A stretch of 64,000 nt of DNA from Eremophila alpestris peregrina (taxonomy: Eukaryota; Chordata; Aves; Passeriformes; Alaudidae): contig WMCF01000030.1 of NCBI GenBank assembly GCA_009792885.1, positions 4,504,891-4,568,890 of the forward strand, in the 5' to 3' direction. Below the pieces are notes generated by a model. The model ran no database searches and was not told where the DNA came from. It saw only the letters and a list, made by a program, of their open reading frames with translations. The translations under genes were made by a program, and so were the position numbers. Numbering within the stretch: the stretch's first letter is position 1; each line of letters starts with the position of its first letter. Of this stretch, positions 1 through 12,633 are shown one piece after another.

Positions 1-2259
1 GGAAGAAGATATTAAGATACCTCCTGCTGTGTCTCAGATGCACAGCTTCTCATTGCTGTGGTTACACTGGGAGCAGAGCACCAGCCTCACGTTCTGGCTT
101 GGTTATGGCCTCACCAACTGCAAGAGCAGTAACAGTGTTTGCACAGGATCACTTGGGAAAAAAAAGTAAGTGATATCAGCTGAAAATGCAGAATAGCAGC
201 AAACAAAAGAAAAGCTGCACTTTAAGAAGATCACAGTTGGGATAACCTAGAATAGTTTATAGCTCCTGCCGGCTGATCTGCTCTTTTGGAAGAAACTTTG
301 TAAACTTGAGAGAACAGACATCGGGTCTGCTCTTCAGCTGCCACTGCCTCAAGCTTGTCAGACTGGCTTAAAGGGCCATCAATCCCAGTTAAACCTAATG
401 TGCTGGACTGTGGGCTGGTGTGGCTGGGAAGCAAACACACTGGCTTTGCTTTGGGCTATGTCCACAGAGGTGCAGCAGATCCTGGGGGCACCACATGCTG
501 AATTGTTGCAGCATGAATCAACAGAGGTTTTCTGGTGTCACTCTACTTTAAGGCACCCTTATGCAGTTGGATGGCTGTTGTTTATGAAGAGCCTTTTTAT
601 TAACTCTTTTCTAAGGATTAAGCTAGCATTAAAGAGCTTGGTCTCCAGCATTTCACTTGGCAAATGGTGTGTGGGGTGATCTGGAAAAAAAAACTTGCCT
701 TTACATAGTGATCACATTTATTTTCTTGCCTCCTCTGTCTTTCTCCTTCAGGGCCAGTAGCTCTAAAGCTACTTCCTGTGAAGGCTGCTATGTTCTCGTA
801 AGAAGAGTCCCATAAAAAGTCTATTGCTTACTAAATTAATGAAAAATAAGACACAGAACAAAATTATCATTAACATTTTCTAGAGGCTGTTATCTAGCTA
901 TTCTTCCCTATCAATTTAATCCATCTTGTTCATACAGTACCTTTTCTAATAAGTGTTACTTGAGTTGCCAATTGGCTCTTAATTCTAGACTAGAAATCCA
1001 ATCTGACTTGTCTAATGCTACACTTAAAACCAAAAAGTGTACTTATTAAATTCAGGAAAAAAAAATCTCAATTTTTCAGTGGGTCTCAGTCTTTAGGCAA
1101 AGATAATTTAAGCTGGTTTATTTTCATCAGTATAAGTATGCCCTACATACAAGTTCCACACTCCATTGAAAGCAGAGGGTAGATCTTTCACGCTAACTGT
1201 GCAGAGTGAGTTAGGACCTCTACACAGTCATGATGTCCATTTGATCCTGTTCTTCCTACTGAAAATTTAGAAAGATGACAAGTGAATCCTAGTATCTAAA
1301 GGGATTGTCGCCTGCAGCTTTCTGCTTGCCTACCCCCCCCCCCCTTTTCTCCCTGACCAAGGTTACAACTGCTTCAGGCAACAGTCATACACAACAGAGA
1401 GTGAATCTCAGCCACTTTACAGCAGAGTCAGTGAGCTCAGCATAAACCTTTCCCACAGGTGAACATAAACTGTCAGATTTTGGACCAACATGGTAACACA
1501 TGGACTTGTATTTGATCCACCTGGCTCCTAGCTGGGAGGTGATTTTCTGGTAGAACACGTGTTGTACAGGTCCTGACACTGTTTATAAGGCACTGTTTGG
1601 AAACAGCAACACACTCTGATAATGTTTTAATATTGTAGATTCTCTGTATCATCTCAGGACAGACACCTTCTTCTTTTCTCCCATTTCCCCTTTAAATTTT
1701 TTTTGGGTAAAACTGGATTGGTTAATACAACACAAAAACAATGGTTGCATTAGCCACCTACAGATGGTAATAATTTCAGATACCATGGACAACCCTTGAA
1801 GAAGATGCATGTCCACAAACCAAAGTCTTAAAATGGTCATTTAAACATGACCAACGTCGGGTAAGAGAGAGCATTTTCCAGGTGCAGTTCTTAATCTGAT
1901 CTTCTCAAAGGTTTAGAAATGCAAAAAGTGAGCATTAATTAGGTGTTTAACTAGGAGCCAATACTGGGGAAATGCTTTTCCCATCACTTTTGTTAGCAAA
2001 TGTTACAAAACTCTTCACAAATATTACAAAAGACTGATGCCAACTCTTCACCTCCTTTCCAGTCAATTTCCTTCTCTTCACATTAGTTTCTATGAAAGTG
2101 AACAGTGAATTTATGAATAATTCTGTGCTGCTTACCTTTTCTAACTCCAGGAGGGAGGAGGCAGTTGTCTTCTGTTTAATGTGCCAGCCTTTAAAACCAG
2201 GAGGGGCAGTGTTCTTTATCCCTTCCACCACCCATCCTATCTCCAGGGGGATATCTGCT
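1..2259. other. Intergenic, no supported gene
   Basis: Unique-looking AT-rich sequence. Short ORFs on both strands have no family resemblance and are about as long as chance predicts. The only low-complexity feature is a run of 12 C at 1333-1344. I see no promoter, RNA gene or recognisable repeat. Confidence 0.6.
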
Positions 2260-2432
2260 GTTAACAGGCCATTTAAGGCTCACTGCATGATATCATCCCA
2301 GCAGGAGGAGGAGCCAAGTACTCCCCACCTGGATAAAACCTGGGACTCAGAACACCAGGGCAGTGTGTTTTCCACTGGAAATCCTCTGGATTGCAGAGGA
2401 AGATAATCCTTTCCCTTTCATCTTGCAGAGAG
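2260..2432 (+). promoter_or_regulatory. Promoter-like cluster with putative short first exon
   Basis: In order on the + strand there is GTTAAC at 2260-2265, a perfect CArG box CCATTTAAGG at 2269-2278 and an E-box CACCTG at 2326-2331. A TATA-like GATAAAA follows at 2332-2338, and a strong splice donor AG|GTGAGT has its exon edge at 2432. A start site about 25-30 bp past the TATA-like box would fall near 2361 (CAGTGTG), giving a non-coding first exon of about 70 nt with no ATG. CArG, E-box and TATA together are typical of SRF/bHLH-driven muscle or immediate-early promoters. The gene it would serve is unknown. Each motif alone could be chance; the spacing and order are what support the call. Confidence 0.3.
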
Positions 2433-2439
2433 GTGAGTG

Positions 2440-5400
2440 AACTCAAAAAGAGGGGAGAAAGTTAGACCAAAATAGATGACTGTGAGCAGAAAATATTACA
2501 GCCACACCAGCATAAGCCATTCTAGGTCCTGACTCAGAGTCCAGAGCATGAGTCGAGTCCCTTGATTGTGTCAGCACAATCACAAGAGATTTCTAGCTAT
2601 GGCACCTTATTGGGGCCCCTAAGCCAAGCTTAAAGTAGGAAAAAGCCCTATGTTTTAGAATTAAATGGCTCACAGAACTAAACCATTTCAAACAGGATTA
2701 AACCCAGGTTAACATCTAGGAAAACTGTCACCTGACAAGTATGCTTTTGTCAGGAAAAGTATCACAAAACACTTGTTTAAAAAGAGTCACTTTCCTGTAT
2801 GCAACCTTTTTTTTACTTTGCCATATTTTGTGCTGCTGGAAAGTTTCTAAAGTTCCTGGCTGATCCCCCAGCAATAGTAGTGATTTCAGACCTACACAGT
2901 GAATTACATACATCAAATCTACTAAGTAGTCAAGCTAGTATGGTTAGCAGAAAACAAAAAAGAATGGTGTGGGGGAAAAATGATGGAAGAAATGTAGTAA
3001 TTTTAGTAGGCATGTACTGACTGTATTTTCTGTAAAATATGAGGGACCAACACCCAGGGTTTGTTTTTTTTTTTTTTTTTTTTTTGGCTGTGGGTCACCT
3101 AAACCTGAATGAGTTTTTCATATTCTTGTGATTGTCTTTTCCATATGCAAACCTGATAGTTCTTAAAACATATGTAAATACGTGTTATTTACAAAGGCAG
3201 TCTGGTCATAGATGTAATGAATCCAAATAGATTTCCCCTTAGCTCAGTTCAGTGATATTTTCTAAGCTCCTCTCTTCACACATGCAAGAGTCTTGCATTT
3301 AGAACAGGCTGCCTGAGGTCATAGACAGGATTTAACGAGTGCAAGCCTGCTTAAGGAGGCCGATTTGAACTGAGTGGATACAGAGCCTTATTTATGACAC
3401 AATCATAATCTGAATGAAATTGGTTTATGTCTTGTTCATGTTTAAGAGTACTGTGCTACCCTTATGCAATATTTGCATTGGAAAATAAGAGATTTGCATG
3501 GGAGTGAATCACTAACATTATTCACAAGGCATTACAGGATTTTACAGCAGATAGTTAAGAAGGAAATCAGAATGGATGCTGTCGCATTGATTTCAAAATA
3601 AAATTTGGATGCTATGTGTGAAATTCTGTTGATTTCTTTTAGTAAAAATGCCTGTCTAAGCATCACTTTGAATTTAAAATACAAAATCTCTTACCTTTAA
3701 AATAATACCTTTTGCTCCAGAACACTAGCAACCTATCTATCTGCATCATGGTGTTAGTGCAGACATGTTGAACATGGAGAAGTGACTTAGTCAGAATGAG
3801 AAAGCAGTGTTTGGAGCACTTAAGGTCATCTCTTGAATAGGAGGATTTTCTGCTAGCAGCTGCCACTGCTGAATCTAACCAGTGACTGCCAGGCATCATG
3901 CCAGAAGCTAGGACATAAAAAGATTTTCAGGCTGGGAAGCACAATATTGAAATGGAGAGGAGCTGATCAGCTCTTTCTTCTAGTTTTAAAGATAGGTCAG
4001 GAAGGTGAGTGAGGCAGTGACTGATGGGGTTGGCACCTGTGGGTTTGTCCATGGGGGAAAGATGTAAATTGAATTAGCTTTGAAACCAGCATAGTTGTTG
4101 TAGTGCCTGTCCCTGATATGCACCTTATTGGTATAGAAAGCTATTTTTTATTTTCAGCCTGTCATCAATGGATTCAAAATAAATGGGAAAAATCATGCTT
4201 ATTCTGTCATAAAAATGTACACATGAAATTTTGCTCTGATAAAAAGTAGTGCCAAATCCACGTCAGGAAAGATTTGTCAGAATAGCCTTCCCAGAAAGCC
4301 CTCTTAAGACAGGGGCATCCTGTAGGGGCAACAAAAATGCTTTACCTGTGTAACATGCACCAGTGCAAAAGGGCCAAATAAGCTGTACCATTCTGTGCTA
4401 TGATAAGTGGGTTTCACCTTGGGGTTTTACTGGTGTGAAAAGGATGCAAGACAAAGCACCTTGCTGGCCATTTGTATGGCTATCAAGCTTACTTGTTATA
4501 TCAATCTTTTGTCTGTTTAAACTCACATCTATCTTATTTTATACCACATTTTATGTCATTATTAAGACTAGTTTGGTGGTGCAAAAAGACACCACCAGAC
4601 AGACTATTGTTGTATCCATACCATGGCTGCTAACCAAGTTTTAATGGAATAGTGAGCACATTGAAGAACATATTTAACACCTGATAACATATAACACATA
4701 GGTAACACACTGGTTTTGCAGATACACATTAAAGATGACTCTATTGACTTGGAATTTATTGCTGAAAAGATTAACTGTTGGTTGTTTTAAACCTTGGAGA
4801 AACCAACATGTGTCATCTCTTCTGTCCTAAGAATATAGTCAAGATAAGGTGCTTTAATTTTGGACTGAGGAGAATTTTCCAAGGTCAGACCCAGCCTAAG
4901 AAGACAGGGCAGACCTTGCTAAAGTAACTTTGTGGTAAAGTATCCAGCACACACTTTGGCATATCTGATATATCTAGCTGATTTCTGTGGAAAAACATTG
5001 TATTTTTTTTAGCAGCAAAGAGCTAGTCTTTGTAATCTGTTGTTGTATTACTTCAAAAGCATTTCAGCAGTTAACCCTCCATGTAGTACAAAGCTTATAA
5101 AAGAGACCTAAATTCCACATGCAACTGAAATTTGCTGTGGACATCTATGCATCTATGGCAAGTCTCTGAAACAGGGAGCAGTATGTCCAGGGTGTTTCAT
5201 TATCCTTGGTGATGCAATTTGTGTTTGGAGTAATCATGTCTACACACAGTGCTCTGGAATTGCTGTGCCTACACAGCTGTTACAACATTGCTGCTTTGCA
5301 TTCTTGGGAGATTCCATGGTTTGTTGCCTTACCCTTCTGGTTTTTTCCATGCTTGCTCACTGTGAATATTCCAGTACAGAAAGTAGTGGAGTATTTTCTA

Positions 5401-6540
5401 TGATTTCTCTCATTTCATCAAAACTTTTGAAGCGAGCTCTGTTTTTAAAGGACTGTTGATCATCAGGCAAGAAGCATTGAAGGCCACTGAGAGGTTCCTG
5501 GGGCTATTTGCATACCTTCAGGGACATGCACAGTTGAGCTGAGAAGGGAACTGACTAAGAATTAATTCATGAAATGGTGAGGCTCAGTAGTGATGCAGAA
5601 CACAGCCAGCAATTTCAAAATGTTTGGGAATATTAGCTTTCAAGAGCTTTAAATGGACAAATTGGCCTACAGCTGTAAGAAAGGAACATGTCATAAGAGT
5701 TTATCTTGGTTTGGTGAAATGTAATCATCCGTTTTCATCTGTAGACTCACCACTCTCATCTGGTAACCATTTCTGCAGAGAGAAATCCACAGGAAAAAAG
5801 GTCAAGTTTATTGTGAATGGTTTGTATGCAAGCATATATGAGTTGGCAACACACAGGAATTTATTGATGAGATTAAGTATTTGAAATTAGTTAATTTTGT
5901 TTAGGTCATTAGGTAATTCTATAATTCCACCATTAATGTGACAGATAAGGTTATTCTCATGTCAGGTTATACCAAACAGGAGGCAGCATTTTCCTATGAT
6001 ACAGCAGATGATCACTATGGGAAACTTAATAGTACTAGAATGACAGGATGAATAGGTCCAAGAAACCTGAATTTTTAGAAATGTTAGAGTATTTAATGCT
6101 ATTTTTTAAATTAAGGGCAAATATAAAACAAATAATGCTATGATTATTCTTGTCTGTTCAAAAGACTGAGGCTACCCACATAGCCATGGTTCCCATGTTT
6201 TTGGAGACTTTCAAAGGATACTTAAGTAAAGAAAAGTTCATTTATTCTCAGCCAAGTGGGGTGATTTTTAGATTGTGCATTAATGATAGCCAAAAGCTGG
6301 ATGCTTGATTGGAGAAATCTGCCTCATGAAAATTATTTTCTCTGTAGATTCTTTCACAGCAAAGTAAACAGAAACACTGAGAAATTTTGAGAAGTAAATA
6401 AAGTAGTAATGGTAAACTCCTCCATCTGATCAGAAAGACTACAGTCAGTGATGCCCCACAATTAAGTTGTGAAATGAGTGTAGATTCATGAACAAAATGC
6501 CTGCCCTCTTGGGGCAGAAGTAGAGAAATTTGTATATATG
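2440..6540. other. Intergenic, no supported gene; poly-T tract
   Basis: AT-rich DNA without recognisable coding or repeat families. There is a run of 22 T at 3064-3085 and an isolated perfect TATA box sequence (TATAAAAG, 5096-5103) without other promoter context. Confidence 0.55.
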
Positions 6541-6554
6541 AAGGTTTTTAATAT

Positions 6555-6760
6555 ATCGCACAACAGGGATTTTATTGAGTTCTGCAAAGCTTTTAATATA
6601 ATCGAGCAAGGCTAGGAAAATAATTTCCAGAAAGTGTAAGTTAGTTAGGGCAAGAAAGCAATAGAAAATATTCTTTGGAACTGCAGAAACACACTACCCC
6701 TTTGGACAGGTAAATAATTTTATGGGGTCCCACACTATCACATCTTATTTGCTGTTTTGC
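6555..6760 (+). repeat. Possible ancient CR1/L3-like LINE fragment
   Basis: Around 6570-6605 the + strand reads DFIEFCKAFN-like, resembling the conserved reverse transcriptase block (Y-L-D-F-x-K-A-F-D) of CR1-type LINEs. A GGGGTCCCACA string near 6723 resembles the later G-V-P-Q region. It is heavily decayed with stops, and the similarity is judged from memory of the family only. Confidence 0.3.
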
Positions 6761-7989
6761 AGAGAGGAATGTGGAAGAATAAACCTGTACCTGCAAACTG
6801 CTACCTCAGTGGACAAACTATTAGTGAACGGGTTTTATCTTTGAAAAAAGAACATATTTAGATTAATCTGCTGTCTGTCTCCTGCAAAAGTTGTTCATAA
6901 AGGATCATGACCATTCTCCTCTACTCTCTCTCCTCTTAATCATGCTAAATTTAACTTTTTTCCTGCATTTATCCATAATTTTATCACTTTTTTGTGTACA
7001 GAGAATTAGTAAATATGCTACCCCTTGATTTCCTTTCGGTTTTGTGTAGATTGGACAGGTATTCATCTAGTGTAGGCACCTGTAGCTGTGGTTGCTGCAA
7101 TGTAGCATGGATGAGAAAGAGAAAAAAGAACAGGGAGTCAATATCAAAGAAATTTCCTCTGTGCCAAAAATAATAAAATATAGCTCTTTCCTTAATTGCC
7201 CAATATCCTTGCCAAAATAAGGAACTCTGTTTGCCAGAAGATTTCTTTTTTAATACCTGTGGGTCAGCATAAATTAATCTGTTAAATAACTAGGATTCTG
7301 CTGTCACTAAAGATATAAAATACTGAGAATCTCTGTAGTTATTAAAATGTTTGTGTAGTCAGACTTGGGTAATTTGTAACAACTCAGTCCAAAGCTGAAA
7401 GTATAACAAAAATAAGTCAGAATATTTATTCTATCCTTTTTTAAAAAATCCTGTATCTGCTGTTGCAATTAACTTACCTGCAACTTGTTAGGCCACACAA
7501 TGTTGTTAGATATGCATGTCTCTGATGGAAATAGTAGAATGGGAGAGAAGGGTAACAATGATGAAAGGCTGTTCAGCAGACTTCATCTAGAAGTTGTTTT
7601 ACATAAGTGGGACTGAGGTCTTGTACCTTGAGGCACTTCAGTGTTCAACTGCAAAGTTTGTATAGAAAATTATTGGTTTAAAATAATTATTGTGTCTTGA
7701 AGATTCTGAGGCTCAGCTGCTTCTTTTCCTCATGATTCTATAACCAACTTTTTTTTTATTTTTTTTAATCTCAGTGAGAAAAGAAAAATGCTGCATGGAT
7801 ATCCAGATGTGCAAGTCTGTTGTGCAAAAGAACTGGATCAGGACTAATCCCCATGGGCTCCTTTTATTGTCTGTGGGGGGGAAATGGAGAAAGAAAAAAC
7901 ACTTTAAGGCATGATTCATACCATCTTAATGTAGGCATCTAAAATAGGTCAGGTTCATTGAGCTCTAAAATATCTGTTTTTCTCTACAG

Positions 7990-8053
7990 ACAGAGGCACG
8001 GTCACCCTGGGGAATCACCAGCTTAGATGTGGATATCTATGTTATCAAGTAAG
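7990..8053 (+). other. Candidate internal exon of an unknown transcript
   Basis: A pyrimidine-rich acceptor (TTTTTCTCTACAG ending at 7989) and a good donor (AAG|GTGAGA, intron from 8054) bracket 64 nt on the + strand. One of the three frames is open throughout; another stops only at 8050-8052. It lies 5.6 kb downstream of the promoter-like cluster at 2.3 kb and on the same strand, so it could be a later exon of that hypothetical transcript. Splice-site pairs like this also arise by chance in non-coding DNA. Confidence 0.2.
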
Positions 8054-8406
8054 GTGAGATGATTTCCATCCCATGTAACTTTTGCGACCAAGAATAAATA
8101 CCTATAAAGAAAGAAACATTGCCTCCATAAAGAAGGCCTTCTAATGGAATGATATGAGCAAAAGCTCTTGTTTCACATTCCCTACAATGACCTAGATCCT
8201 ATAAAACTTAAAGATTGAAATCCCATCCCAGAGAAAAGCAGAGAAATGCAGAGATACTGCATTATCCTTCATTCTGACTTGTGAAAGTGATTTCTCACTC
8301 AAAACACATGCCAAAAAAACACAGCAATGATCTAATTAAAGATGTGCACACAGAATTTAGAGATGATTATTATGTGTATTATAATTACTACATACAGCAG
8401 TATATC

Positions 8407-8445
8407 AATATATATATGTATCTACACATATGTGTGTATATACAT
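8407..8445. repeat. TA/TG-rich microsatellite
   Basis: Imperfect alternating TATATATATG...TGTGTGTATATA stretch, a simple-sequence repeat. Confidence 0.7.
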
Positions 8446-8939
8446 GCTAATAGAATGCTTAAAAGACGAGTATAGATAATGGCTGTAATTTCATACATTA
8501 ATAAATGCAGTATATTGGTATGCAAATGAAACATATCTATGAAATTGTAGGGATAAAGCCAACAAAAATATGTCCTTATTTTATTCTGAATTTCTGAAAG
8601 ACTATTTACCACAATAGAAATCTTAGTGCTGACATAGTTCCATTACTAATTGGAGAGGGGAAAAAAAAAGCATTCATTGAATATTTCTGTTTTGCATTTA
8701 GAAAGAGAAGCAGTGTCTGCATTGCCAAACTATCTATGCTGACATTTTCCAAAGCAGATGGTAAAGAACATCTATTAATTTTTTTAATTGGCAGGTCCAC
8801 ATAACTTAGTTGCAAGATTTTAAAAACAATTTGTACTGCTCTGCATTGGCAAAAAGCTTTGGCATGCTGGAGAAGTCCAAGAGGCCTGGAAAAATCTAAT
8901 GCCATGTTGATATTTCAACAACATCAACAGGATGACCAC

Positions 8940-9260
8940 GGTAACCCTAGATGAGTTAACTTGACCTTGGTTCCGTGTGAAAGAATGGAACAGCTGATAT
9001 GGGACTCTGTCCATAAGGAAATAGAAAATGGTAACATAATTACTGCCAGTCAACATGACTTTATGCAAAACAGGTTAAGTTAAACAAACTGCATAAGTAC
9101 TTCTATGAGATAAGAATTTTGATTATTTTATTTGTTTAATAAAGGTAACTATGTTGACAAAACAATGCCTTTCAGACTTCTGTTAAGCATGGATACCACA
9201 TGACGCTGTGATTAAATGTTACACCAGAACAAAACCAAGACAACATATAATAAATTAGAC
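8940..9260 (+). repeat. Ancient CR1-like LINE reverse transcriptase remnant
   Basis: At about 9040-9090 the + strand translates to H-D-F-M-Q-N-R-L-S-x-T-N, close to the conserved HGFxxNRSxxTN segment of CR1/L3-clade reverse transcriptases. About 60 nt later it reads NKGNYVD, matching the segment before the catalytic D-F-x-K-A-F-D block. Stops and frameshifts are frequent, so it is a dead copy. The exact subfamily and ends cannot be fixed without a repeat library. Confidence 0.5.
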
Positions 9261-9269
9261 TAAACTGTA

Positions 9270-12200
9270 GAACTCAGAATTTCAATGTGTTAACTAAATT
9301 TTACCAAGTATCACCAGTGTGCTGCTACAAAGATTCTTCCATGCCTCAGACAGTTATTCAATCCATTTACCTATGGGGTGACAACAAAAAAAAGCATAAA
9401 CTGTAATAATATCTCTACATTCTGCAAATGGCAAGAGGACAGAAATTATGAAGACAGATAACAAACAGGAAGTGTTTTAGACAACTGTAGCTAAGTAGAA
9501 ATTATATGGGTATAAATTTTGCCAATTAAAAGCTGTTTTGGGAGGAGAACATAGAGATTACACTTGCAGGACTGAGTGTAGGAACCCTAAAAAAATGGGT
9601 AGGCACTAAGTTGGCTAATGTGATCCATGGTTTCACACTGGAAGGGGTGAGAACTGCTCTTCTTATGGCTGTTGTAGTCAGACAAAATTAAGCTCTTTAT
9701 AAAGACAGAAGCAATGAAAGCTACACCCCTATAAACACACATTACTCTGTTTTGGACTATATAAACAAGCAGTTTCCCTGGGATATATTGCAAACACAGC
9801 AGATGAAGAAATAGTTAGCAGGGGTTATGTATATCTGCATAAATAAGGCACAGTAGGGAGTTTTTCCTTGTTGTGTTCAGGGAAACCAGACTTTGACTAC
9901 ATTATTTGTAAATAAAATTGCACAACTTTGCTAGCCCTTGTGGTGTTTTTGTTTTGGGGTTTTTTTTATTTTTTATTTCAGTAAGTATAAAACAAGTCTC
10001 AGAGTGAATCAGGAAGCTTGAGGCTGTGATGTAATTTTCAAGATTTTTACTGGGAAACCTATCCTGACTGTGTCCTGCTTATTTTCCTGTATTCTGGTCC
10101 CCAGGGATTTGCTGTGTAAGAGCTGGAATTCTTTCCTGGTCCCTCCCTGGGCAGTCATCACTGGCATGGAAGGACAGAGCTGTCTGTGGCACACATACAC
10201 CATCCATACTTAACCTGCTTCCTCCAGGCTCTCTTTTCCAGGAACACCAGAGAGAGTTACTAATTTTCCACTCCTTGTTTTCCTTCCTGGCATGTTTTTA
10301 AAGTGAAAGATGATAAAGACAGACTCTCTGCAGGTCCCACCTCAGTCTTGTAGTTCAGAAAGCAGAGAAGATATATAGAAAAATAGTTTGATGGGGATTT
10401 GAGAAGCTATACAAGATTGCATGCAGCCAGCCAAGGGACCCTGATCTCTTCATTCTCTCCAGTCTCCAGCACCAGGGTTTTGGATGGAAACCATGGAGCA
10501 GGAAAAGGGGACACTCAAGTGTTTAAGTTTCATTTTTGTATGGAGTCAAACCTGAAGTTTGAAGAAACTGCTTGGGATTTGGTAACCTGGTAGAGCACAG
10601 TAGGCTGCTGAAGGGAAGCAGAGGTGAAGCTGCAAAGAAAAAAGGTGGGGAGAGGTGAAGCTGAAGAGAAAAAAATTGGGGAGATGCATATCTCTTGGTA
10701 TTTGTCAGTGTCTGTGGATAAGACAGAAATAATGGTTGATTATGTGATGGGGAATCAGACTGGTGCATCAGGATGTGAGGGAGCAGCCCTCACACTGCCC
10801 TGCAACACAGGCACAAACCCCACACACCTCAGGGTGCAAAGTACCTTTGGTGACTCACTACCTTACAGTACTGCAGCCTTTTCTCTCTGATCTGACACAC
10901 AACCCTCTAACATACCAGTTCATGGAACATAGGAGCCTGCAGTAAAAATAAGTACAATGTGGGCCAAATGGAGAGAAGTCAGAGAGGAGTAAATGTACAA
11001 ATCTCATTGTTAATGCATGAGATTCGACAGATTGGGAACCAAGGGGCAAATGTGGGGCAGGACTGATACTGGTGCTGGGAGAGTGAAGGAGTCAAAAAAT
11101 CACCTAATCTAATCATTGCTGATAGTCACATGGAATGTGAAAATCAATAAAGATGAAAAGGGATAAAATGGATAGGGTATAAATAAAGCACTAATGAACA
11201 ACTTCCCTGCCCCTCAGAATCTTCACCATCAAGGATATTGTGGGCTTCTGTTTTTAATCCCTCTTCTAAATAGCCTGTAATTCTACCCTTTCTAAAACAA
11301 TGATCCAACAGCTGGTGTCTTCCTTCTTTCTCTACCATCATCAACAAACCATCTGTGAGAAGAGAGAAGGAAAAAATGAAATGTCTATATTTTGCTCTCA
11401 CTAGCTTTTGTTGATGGCTAAACATCTGTCCCACAGCTGTCACATAGCACTTGGAGAGCAAAGAGTAACCTTAAAATATAAATGTTTTCCATTTTCCTGA
11501 TTTTCAGGAAAATCATCTGTGTTGTGCTCCATAATGCCCGAAATGTTTCCTGAAAATTTCCAATAAATTCCAAAGTGGTCACTTTGTATCCAGACAGGCA
11601 AGAAATCAAATATATTCATTTGGCCTTATAAAAGAGAGGGGGCAAGTGCTAGCTAGTTCTCTAGAGTCCCTTTACAGCAAATGGAGGAAAGTTATTCTCT
11701 AATGGAAATATGTCACACCTTTTTTAATGCACTGTTTTGAGATTGCTGGCACCAAAACTGTATACAACTAAACATAAGAGTCTTTCAAATTAAGCTGAAT
11801 GCTTTTGCTAAGTAAGCAGTGCACACAATGCTGAGTCCATCAGGATTTTATGCTACAGAAACTCTAAAAATACCCTAACTGGCAAGATGATGAAGTGTGG
11901 CATGGTGAGAGGGGATGATATCTGTCTGAACATAAACTTCCTGGTACAAAGCTAATGCCTTAATTCTCTGTAAAAAATCTGAATCAGTAGCTGCAATTGT
12001 AGGAATCAACATCTACATATTATGGCCACGCGTTATCTCCTCCATTACTAAAATACACATTAACCAGATTCACTATGCTTTATGTTAAACTTCAGAACTA
12101 CCTGAAGAAAGGATTTATTACCCTCTCTTCATTACTTTGGAGGAACTCTAGAGGCAAAAATGCATTAGTCATCGAACTTTTAGATAGCTGTGGTTAGCTG

Positions 12201-12630
12201 AGATGAACACCACATCACCAAACATGCAGGGACAGCCAATCCAGCCAAGTTTACAGCATCTCTTCACTTATCCCATCACTTATGGATATAACTTAATGGC
12301 CCCTCAAGGCCTGTACAGGAAGATTTAAATATCATAATTGAGTTTGATCACAAGTTGTTTCTACTGCAGAGTATATTAGATCTGAAACCTCCATAGCTGG
12401 ATTTAAAATTCATGCTGCTATAATAAATACAACTTACATTGTGAATATCTATCCTTAAGTGACTTGTTAAGCCTGCAAAAAAGTATAAAATTTATCCAAG
12501 AAAAACAGTAAAGTAGACTGTTGTTGTTGAGAGAAAATACATCTTGTGGGTTGTGATGGTTTTTTCTTCAGATACATCTCTTCTGGAAAGGCAGAGTACC
12601 GCTACTGCATTTCTGTAATATACCCCAGTC
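9270..12630. other. Intergenic, no supported gene
   Basis: AT-rich DNA. A two-copy imperfect tandem repeat of 31 bp starts at 10,621 and 10,652 (GAGGTGAAGCTG at each start). ORFs here are short and unrecognised. No RNA gene or promoter is seen. Confidence 0.55.
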
Positions 12631-12633
12631 TAC

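Noticed and set aside
5096..5103. Perfect TATA box sequence TATAAAAG
   Set aside because: No other promoter element, GC rise or splice donor nearby; expected by chance in AT-rich DNA.
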